Shown in pieces: positions 60,601 to 64,000 of a stretch of DNA of 64,000 nt; position 1 is the stretch's first letter; the number at the start of each line of letters is the position of its first letter. The notes below the pieces were generated by a model. That model worked only from the letters and a program-made list of their open reading frames with translations. It searched no databases and had not been told where the DNA came from. The translations under genes were made by a program, and so were the position numbers. Source of the DNA: Rhineura floridana (lineage: Eukaryota; Chordata; Lepidosauria; Squamata; Rhineuridae); NCBI RefSeq assembly GCF_030035675.1, contig NC_084487.1, positions 32,406,474-32,470,473 of the forward strand. The letters run 5' to 3'.

Positions 60601-61036
60601 GAACTGTAGTTTACCCAACATCCTGAATAAAACTACAGTTCCCAAGATTCTTTGGAGGAAGCCATGTCCTTTAAAAGTGCTTTAAATGTATGGTGTGCTG
60701 TGTACCCAGCCATAGTCTAACAACTTTATAAGCTTTGTGGAAGTAAATTTGGCTGAATGCTCAATAGAGTAACCACATTGTCTGGAGGAGCCCAAAGTAA
60801 AGAGAGCAACGCCACATGCTATAAGGTTAGGGCAACGTGCAGATGAGCAGCAGTCAAGCTCTCTCTCTGGGAAAGGTGGCAGCCCTAACTGAGCCGAACA
60901 CTCACTGGTCTCGGCACAGCAGATACATTCTCATTTTGAGGCGAGTCGTTTCTCCAACCCTGGGCTCTCTGGATCTTGTTCAGGGCCACAGCTATGCGGC
61001 TGCCCACCCTGGCGTTGTTCTTCATCAAGGCAATGT
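39391..61036 (-). CDS. Bifunctional pseudouridine-5'-phosphate glycosidase / PfkB-type pseudouridine kinase, last ten exons
   Basis: The kinase phosphorylates pseudouridine; the glycosidase (IndA/PsuG fold) splits the phosphate to uracil and ribose 5-phosphate. Exons in coding order: 60906-61036, 57993-58052, 55818-55884, 54066-54160, 50252-50380, 45152-45266, 42679-42816, 41686-41852, 40473-40564, 39391-39625. They total 1,229 bp, all GT-AG or AG-acceptor and in phase, ending TAG. The first exon holds the end of the glycosidase ([17 protein letters not shown]). The rest form a whole PfkB kinase: GGINVDF at the start, the substrate-side FGGVGRN, SPNLQEL (N-x-x-E type), [12 protein letters not shown], and SGAGD with the catalytic aspartate. 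Earlier glycosidase exons lie past 64 kb. Domain order matches the fused eukaryotic enzyme (S. pombe C1861.05). No damage is seen. I know of no standard gene symbol. The substrate is inferred from family similarity. Confidence 0.85.
40473..40564 (-). CDS. Pseudouridine enzyme exon: catalytic SGAGD
   Basis: A 92-bp exon between CTTTACAG and GTATAC. It ends [11 protein letters not shown] plus a split serine. GAGD is the PfkB anion hole and catalytic aspartate. Confidence 0.88.
40985..41215 (+). repeat. LINE-tail-like repeat
   Basis: TATATAGGTACCACCCTATAAC, CTCCGGGTGGTTCACAAG, then A-rich (AACATAAAAAATAAAA). In an intron of the pseudouridine enzyme gene. Confidence 0.4.
41686..41852 (-). CDS. 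Pseudouridine enzyme exon: [15 protein letters not shown]
   Basis: A 167-bp exon, acceptor TCTAAAG, donor AACAAG|GTGGCA. It encodes the helix before the ATP site ([16 protein letters not shown]) and [15 protein letters not shown], the PfkB T-x-G-x-x-G nucleotide loop. It ends in phase 0. Confidence 0.86.
42100..42235. repeat. Palindromic MITE family 1
   Basis: GTGGGGAACCTGTGGCCCTCC, CATCATCTCCAGCCAACATG, and the inverse CGTCTGGAGGGACACAGG. Confidence 0.65.
42425..42562. repeat. Palindromic MITE family 1
   Basis: AGGGATGGGAAACC, ACTCCCATCAGCCCTAGCC, and the inverse GATGGGAGATGCAGTCC...AGAGGGCCACAGG. Confidence 0.6.
42679..42816 (-). CDS. Pseudouridine enzyme exon: YEPTDVDKA...SPNLQEL
   Basis: A 138-bp exon, acceptor TCTGAAG, donor GCAG|GTGAAA. 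(F/Y)EPTDVDKA and [11 protein letters not shown] correspond to the strand and N-x-x-E magnesium/phosphate region of PfkB kinases. Phases 1 and 1. Confidence 0.87.
43287..43420 (+). repeat. Tandem duplication, two 67-bp units
   Basis: GGGCTTCTCAATGCACCTGC begins both units at 43287 and 43354. They differ by about two substitutions, so the duplication is recent. Confidence 0.9.
43740..44932 (+). mobile_element. CR1 LINE, 3' 1.2 kb of the RT ORF and complete 3' end
   Basis: [37 protein letters not shown] (the catalytic DD kept), [22 protein letters not shown], and [20 protein letters not shown]. The 3' end CAACTCAGTTTTC...TTCTATGATTTC is the CR1 terminus. Several stops and frame shifts; 5' truncated. 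In an intron of the pseudouridine enzyme gene, antisense to it. Confidence 0.9.
45152..45266 (-). CDS. Pseudouridine enzyme exon: [20 protein letters not shown]...
   Basis: A 115-bp exon between CCTCCAG and [19 protein letters not shown] is the central strand with the D-G/A-N-x-P motif. It ends in phase 1 within a valine codon. Confidence 0.87.
45524..45873. mobile_element. hAT-like non-autonomous element, 350 bp, exact 8-bp target duplication
   Basis: Ends TAGGGATGTGCCAG and GATCCCATCCCTA; flanked by GCTTGGAG at 45516-45523 and 45874-45881, exact. The AT-rich interior repeats short motifs such as AAAAAATGGATTTCA and ATATTGATG. No ORF. Confidence 0.82.
45885..46110 (-). repeat. SINE-like repeat, third family, with tRNA-like head
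   Basis: TTTATTTATCTTTGTTATTAC tail at the left, CTCAACAACCCTGTGAGG, GATTTGAACCTTAGTCTTCC (box B-like inverse) and CTAACTCAG at the head. Confidence 0.55.
46110..46440 (+). repeat. Copy of the dispersed repeat seen at 3290
   Basis: CTCCTTGAGGGCTTTTGCTTGACTG...ATGCACTCTTGAA parallels GCCTGGCTGGAATGCATGCTTGAA. Confidence 0.4.
46465..46795. repeat. Palindromic MITE family 2
   Basis: GCTATATATTTAAAGCAGTA at the left against TACTGCTTTAGATATATAGT at the right. AAAGAATCCTGGGAACAGTGG against CAGTTCCCAGGATTCTTTGGG. Best full-length copy in the window. Confidence 0.7.
46855..47265 (+). repeat. Repeat with degenerate 'CAAAAATGCATATATTAG' ladder
   Basis: TGAGAACCAAAACACAGCCATCC and TTTGCACTTCTCCAAATTTT, then a series of about 35-45-bp units each with CAAAAATGCA...TTAG. 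Sister of the element at 47829, without its ends. Confidence 0.6.
47829..48333. mobile_element. hAT-like element with tandem-ladder core and a nested tail insertion
   Basis: Starts TAGGAATGGGCAAG and ends TTTCCATCCATA; flanked by CCTCCAGA at 47821-47828 and 48334-48341, exact. The core has spaced CAAAAATGCATGTATTGGGG-type units. At about 47937-48001 a short insert (TTTATATCCTGCCCTGGGC...AATAAATAA) is bounded by ATTTG, so it entered after this element did. It sits at the edge of the older repeat at 48338. Confidence 0.8.
48338..48530 (+). repeat. Unnamed dispersed repeat, copy A
   Basis: AGACTGTCACTATTTTGTGTG, CACATATTGGAAACTTC, TAATTAAAGTGCTCTG, CTGCAGTTAGAAAAGTGGCAC, GATTGATGGGAAG occur in the same order at 60248-60460. 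Confidence 0.6.
48785..48982 (-). repeat. tRNA-Ala-like SINE, full length
   Basis: Right end GATTGAACCCAGGACC...ACCACTGAGCTAGC is the inverse of the tRNA-like head. Left end AAACACAGAAAGCTGCTTTAT. Confidence 0.82.
49076..49211. repeat. Palindromic MITE family 1, both ends present
   Basis: CAGGGATGGGGAACC start and CCCCACCCCTG end; inner ACTACAACTCCATTC against GGAAGCTGTAGTCC. Target duplication not evident. Confidence 0.65.
50252..50380 (-). CDS. Pseudouridine enzyme exon: lid and central strands ([13 protein letters not shown]...)
   Basis: A 129-bp exon, 43 codons, phase 0 at both ends, acceptor TTTGAG and donor TAC|GTAAGG. It reads [19 protein letters not shown], then [13 protein letters not shown]. 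The TATYC...G-D-M-D-I-H run is typical of the pseudouridine-kinase branch as I remember it. Confidence 0.87.
50640..51554. other. AT-rich intron DNA, nothing recognised
   Basis: Intron of the pseudouridine enzyme gene; several A/T-rich runs and an ACACAC tract only. Confidence 0.35.
51555..51655 (+). repeat. LINE-type 3' tail
   Basis: CGTCGCCCAGAGTGACTGG...GGGCGACTAAGAAATCC followed by (AATA)n; a small hairpin plus A-rich tail. A similar tail lies at 57805. Confidence 0.6.
51945..52440 (-). mobile_element. CR1 LINE fragment (minus) beside a dispersed repeat
   Basis: From 52105 to 52440 the minus strand reads [20 protein letters not shown] and [17 protein letters not shown], the same CR1 region as at 44540-44640. 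51945-52100 resembles the repeat at 3290 (AGAACCATTTGTAGACC...). Confidence 0.75.
54066..54160 (-). CDS. Pseudouridine enzyme exon: [20 protein letters not shown]...
   Basis: A 95-bp exon between CTTTCAG and GTAGCTC. SRLG...[12 protein letters not shown] corresponds to the xRLG...G-x-D segment that follows the glycine motif in PfkB kinases. It ends phase 0 at HM. Confidence 0.87.
54350..54465. repeat. Palindromic MITE family 1
   Basis: CCTTCCAGATGTTGTTGGCC against the inverse GGGAGCTGGAGTCCAACAAC. Confidence 0.6.
54615..54815 (-). repeat. tRNA-Ala-like SINE
   Basis: GATTGAACCTGGGACC...TGCTCTGTCACTGAGCTATG at the right; AGGCTGCCTTGTACTGAGTC at the left. Confidence 0.8.
55220..55305 (+). repeat. 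LINE/SINE-type 3' tail
   Basis: GGGCTCCTACTGGGAGGAAAG, GGGATATAAATTTAATAAAA and (AAAT)n. The same motif ends at 52680 and 40725. Confidence 0.5.
55818..55884 (-). CDS. Pseudouridine enzyme exon: PfkB glycine motif (FGGVGRNLA)
   Basis: A 67-bp exon between CTTGCAG and GTAATTC. It encodes [20 protein letters not shown] and LA, the PfkB N-terminal signature that contacts the nucleoside. It ends in phase 1. Confidence 0.87.
56050..56237 (-). repeat. tRNA-Ala-like SINE
   Basis: GGAAGCTGCCTTATAGTGAG left; GCAGGTGCTCTACCACTGAGC right, the inverse of box A. Confidence 0.8.
56785..56985 (+). repeat. tRNA-Ala-like SINE, best preserved
   Basis: GGGCCATAGCTCAATGCGAG and CAGAAGGTCCCAGGTTCAATCC heads, CAGTCAGTGTAGGCAACACTG, end CAGGAGCTTCCTGTG. 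The head aligns by eye to tRNA-Ala (TGC). Confidence 0.82.
57245..57385. repeat. Palindromic MITE, family 1, both ends
   Basis: CAGCCTTTGCAAACCTGATACC start and GGCACCAGGTTGGCGAAGGCTG end; inner arms pair. Same end type as the element at 6507. Confidence 0.65.
57805..57890 (+). repeat. LINE-type 3' tail
   Basis: TACACCGCCCAGAGAGCCTTCGGGC, GGCGGTATATAAATTAAATT and (AATA)n. About 100 bases from the exon at 57993. Confidence 0.65.
57993..58052 (-). CDS. Pseudouridine enzyme exon: start of PfkB kinase ([14 protein letters not shown]...)
   Basis: A 60-bp exon between CTTTCAG and GTAATT, 20 codons in phase 0. [15 protein letters not shown] is the first beta strand and the GG-x-N-x-D motif of PfkB sugar and nucleoside kinases. 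Confidence 0.85.
58515..58650. repeat. Palindromic MITE family 1
   Basis: AGGAACCTGCAGCCCTCCAG and the inverse GGAGTCCAACAACATCAGG...CACAGCTTCCC. Confidence 0.6.
58845..58995. repeat. Palindromic MITE, family 1 variant
   Basis: CAAGGATAGCCAATGTGATA against CACCACATTGGCTATCCTTG; inner CTACAACTCCCATCAGTCCC. Confidence 0.65.
59555..59618 (+). mobile_element. CR1 LINE, terminal fragment
   Basis: CAACTAGATGACCTTTGAG, CCTTCATTCCAACTCCATGATTCT: the CR1 3' terminus only. Confidence 0.65.
59765..59960 (+). repeat. Dispersed repeat 'CCTGCTGGATCAGGCC'
   Basis: AGAGCTCTCCTGGATCAGGCC, GGACCCCACAAGCAGGACC, GAAGCATACTGCCTCTAAC. Confidence 0.55.
60248..60460 (+). repeat. Unnamed dispersed repeat, copy B
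   Basis: AGACTGTCAGTATTTTGTGGG, CACATACTGGAAATTTAGG, AATTAAAGTGTTCTG, TTTGCAGTTAGAAAAATG; collinear with 48338-48530. Confidence 0.6.
60545..60715. repeat. Palindromic MITE family 2, short form
   Basis: CTTCCTCCAAAGAATCTTGG and GAACTGTAGTTTACCC against AACTACAGTTCCCAAGATTC and TTTGGAGGAAG. The arms pair closely around a short centre. Confidence 0.7.
60906..61036 (-). CDS. Pseudouridine enzyme exon: glycosidase C-terminus and linker
   Basis: Acceptor CATCAG, donor CCA|GTGAGT. It completes an aspartate codon, then reads [20 protein letters not shown], the conserved end of the IndA/PsuG domain. About 20 polar residues follow ([17 protein letters not shown]), the interdomain linker. 131 bp, ending in phase 0. 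Confidence 0.85.
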
Positions 61037-63230
61037 CTGATGAGGAGAATTGGTGAAAGGAAAAAGAATAACAGGACAACCCCAAGAACCAAAAGAAAAG
61101 TGCAGGTAAATAAATTGGTGCCAAGCCATCTTTTTCTTGAAGACTGCATCTACCCACTGCTGCTGCCACCACTCCTATCCAGTGGGGAATGATTTCATCC
61201 AACCAACCATCCAGAGCTCATTGGCTAGCATCGGGATAAGTCATTTTTTAACAGGCCAAATGTTCTGAACTAAACACTTCTTTTGTAATGAACGTTCAGA
61301 ACCATTAAGAGAGTGGAACCAGCCAGTAAATTTCTGATTGGCTACTTAGACCACTTACATCAGAGATGGGGCTTTTTTGCCATTGGTTCACACTATACTT
61401 CATTAAGGAGGCAGGCTTATTCAAATATCTATGTTTTTGAAGAGTTTAATTCTGCTTTAGATTTTTTGGAAGGCTAGAGGTAAAGTTAGAAACATTGGCT
61501 ACTTATGGGCTGCAGCTTTCTGTTCTTGTTATTTATTTGGTTTTTTTGTATTGCTGCAAATCTAGTGAAACCTTGGGAGAGTCAAGCTTGGCCACCATCC
61601 TAGTTTCTGAAGAAGTACTGAAATGAAAATACATTCCAGAGTTTTTGTCAACTGAATTAAAAAATTTGGGCTGTTTATTATTTCAGTTCACAAACTGATA
61701 AACAGAATTTGGATTATTATTTGGACTATTTAAATACTAGTTTCATTTTGGTTGTTCAGCTATATTGAGATATAGTTTGGGATTGTTTTGCGTTCATTTA
61801 TCCTTATTGATTATTGTTTACTGTTTGCTACGTGCATTTGCATTACATTATATTATGGTTGTGGTTTGAGTCTTCTTTAATTGTATACACACTTCATTAT
61901 TATCATTCTAGTCATTTATTGGCTTGTGGCTTGGCTATTATTCTGCACTTTTAAGATTTCCAGACAGCGTGGAGGACACGGGGGGAAATGTATCCATTGG
62001 ATTTGGGGGAGGGAGAGTAAAAGGGGAGCATTTCTAGGCAAGGATACTGGATTTCAGTGACTCCCCACTAGTTAATTCATTCAGCCTCTGCAGCAAGAAG
62101 GGGGTAAGCTCCTTTCCTGTAATTCCTTGTTCCCTGCAAATGTAACAACAACCGTAATCCTGGATGAGAACACGTAATTATAAAAATATATATCTGAAGA
62201 GCACAAACCAATCTTCTTTGCTATCCATGCGGGGGGGGGAGAATCACATCAGGTTCCACCTTGTGGCAATGGGTATATCTATGCCTCAAACTTAATAAAA
62301 CCTCAAGGGTGTGCATAGACATGGTACTGTAAAGGGGTGACTGAAGGCTCAGCATGTGAACCATGAGCCTACAGTGGAAGTGCACACGTACAGGGGCTAC
62401 AGCTGGCTGTGCACAGCACTGATTGGCAGAAAAAAGATGATGTCACCAATCCTCCTCTCCAAAGCAGTTTTTCAGAGTTTTAAAATTTATTATACTGCTT
62501 TACAATGGCGGAGGGAGGGGAAATAGAATGTATATATGTAATGCCATTACATTTTAGTAAACGGTAGACAGGCCCTCTAAACAAATGCAGGGAGGGCAAA
62601 ATAGACTGTTGAATCAGTGTTCAATTCATTTGCCAGTATGTCTGTGAAAGGGAAAAGGGAAGGGAAAGGAAGCTGGGTCAAGCTGCAGGGAAAACAAACA
62701 CCACCACTTTTTTATATATCCTCCTTTCTAAACAGATACTGTATATTTCTTTTCCAAAGTGAGTTGAGCTCAGGTTTCCAAAGTGGAAGAACTTGAATGG
62801 AGAAGACCTGCCTATAGAGGGCAGCCCATGGCTGGGTGTCAGGGGCTGCTAAGATCTATGGACAGCTGCCCCATGTTGTGTGCCACTGAAATGCAGGCAG
62901 CACCTTCTCAATAAAGTGCTCCCAGGCCCCCAACTGACTCTGCTCACCAGGCTGGTCATTGGATCCTCCTGGACAGGAAGACATATGAGAGGGCTTCCTG
63001 TTCCAGTTGACCTTTGCTTCAGCAACAAGGTCTTTCTAATCTCTGGCAATCTTTGATGTGTCTCTCCAGTTCTGTCTACCAGCTCGTCTCAGACTGCTGC
63101 CTGCAGTCCAACACTTGACACTGGGATGGTATATGAGCCCATTCTGACCATCCTCCCCCAAATTCCAAGATATGTTTTGCAACTGCAAAGGACATTTGCA
63201 AAAAAGGATGACTATATAAAGCAGGAATGG
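61037..63230. other. Intron DNA of the pseudouridine enzyme gene, no exon found
   Basis: Searched on the minus strand for the preceding glycosidase exon (expected near FxLxRxxELTxGxSL); not present. AT-rich at 61.6-61.9 kb. The gene's remaining exons must lie beyond the window. Confidence 0.45.
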
Positions 63231-63234
63231 CGAA

Positions 63235-63470
63235 ACTGAAGTGTATCCAACGCTGTTGTTTTGCTAGCGCAATTGATTTCCACTTGCACAACAGAACTTT
63301 CCTTCCTCTCCTCTCCCCTGCAGCCTCCCATGCACCATCCACATCTGTCTCAGAGCATTGGAAGACCCACAGGAGCAGGTTTTAAGGTCGTATGGGGAGA
63401 AGAGAGGAAGGGGAAGTCCTGTTGCATGAGCAGAACTCCACATGTGCAGCACTGGATACAACCCTGGAAT
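63235..63470. repeat. Palindromic MITE family 3
   Basis: GTGTATCCAACGCTGTTG left against GCACTGGATACAACCC right; inner CTTTCCTTCCTCTCCTCTCC against GAGAGGAAGGGGAAG. Confidence 0.6.
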
Positions 63471-63535
63471 TTTCCAGATGTTGTTGGACTCCAAATCCCA
63501 TCAGCCCCAGCCAACATGAGTGCTGTCACCCCTTC
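63470..63535. repeat. Palindromic MITE family 1, half copy
   Basis: TTTTCCAGATGTTGTTGGAC, CCCATCAGCCCCAGCCAAC; one arm only. Confidence 0.5.
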
Positions 63536-63749
63536 CCTAGGAACACAGTTACAACCCAAACTGGGACCCCTAGTGGCTGCATTTTCCCTTTTAAAAAAAC
63601 AGCAGGAGATCCAGTCACAGGCCTCCCACCAGATCTAATCTCATCTATCGCTGCAAAAAAATCAGAAAATGTTCCCAGTTCACTAGACAAGCTGGGAATG
63701 TCTACATGGGGGCAACAAAAACACCAGGCTCCACAGCAATCCTGAAGGG

Positions 63750-63950
63750 AACCAAGAGCACAGAAAGCTGCCTTCAGCTGAGTCAGACCATTGGTCCACC
63801 TAGCTTAGTGCTGTCGACACTGACTGGCAGAAGCTCTCCAGGATTTCAGACAGGAAACATTCCCAACCCTACCCAGAGATGCTGGGGAATAAACCAGGGA
63901 GCTTCTGCAGGCAAAGCATATGCGCTACCACTCTACAGGTGAGCCGTAGT
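63750..63950 (-). repeat. tRNA-Ala-like SINE
   Basis: GAGCACAGAAAGCTGCCTTC left; ATGCGCTACCACTCTACAGG right. The head is degraded. Confidence 0.72.
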
Positions 63951-64000
63951 CATAATATCCTCATATCGTACTTTTCCTAAACGTACAAAGGGCTTCCCAC

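Noticed and set aside
62849-63049. ORF considered as the missing upstream exon of the pseudouridine glycosidase
   Set aside because: No glycosidase motif, no phase match to the exon at 61036, and no convincing splice borders.

Overview
The window is vertebrate nuclear DNA, most likely from a squamate reptile (lizard or snake). The evidence is short exons with GT-AG borders in long introns, LINEs of CR1 and BovB type, and SINEs whose tRNA-like head is joined to a BovB-like 3' tail, as in the Sauria SINE of squamates. Many short non-autonomous DNA transposons, several with 8-bp target duplications of hAT type, complete the picture. The species cannot be fixed from the sequence alone.

Layout. 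From 2569 to 28423 the plus strand carries the last eight coding exons of a DENND2-family Rab GEF, most probably DENND2A: the cDENN and dDENN parts, 328 residues in unbroken phase, followed by a 3' UTR to about 29.2 kb. Its upstream exons lie before the window. From 61036 down to 39391 the minus strand carries ten exons (about 409 residues, all junctions in phase) of the bifunctional pseudouridine-5'-phosphate glycosidase / pseudouridine kinase. Present are the last glycosidase exon, a linker and the complete PfkB-type kinase; the rest of the glycosidase lies beyond 64 kb. The two genes are convergent. Between them, at 36807-37341 on the minus strand, is a candidate small secreted-protein gene that I cannot assign to a family: a TATA-like box, a strong Kozak start, a signal-peptide-like N-terminus, about 125 mostly basic residues and a consensus splice donor.

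How the genes relate. DENND2A acts in Rab9-dependent membrane traffic. The minus-strand enzyme breaks down pseudouridine from RNA turnover to uracil and ribose 5-phosphate. There is no sign that the two share a pathway; they are neighbours only. Mammals excrete pseudouridine rather than degrade it, so an intact enzyme here is of evolutionary interest.

Everything else is intron or intergenic DNA dominated by repeats: tRNA-Ala-like SINEs, Sauria-type SINEs and a chimeric SINE variant, palindromic MITEs (about 16 copies of one family), hAT-like elements with exact target duplications, a pogo/Tigger-like MITE, CR1 and BovB ends, and a LINE of undetermined clade with a C-terminal C2H2 finger. I saw no retroviral or LTR element, no tRNA or rRNA gene and no CRISPR. 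Boundaries of repeats without visible target duplications are approximate.
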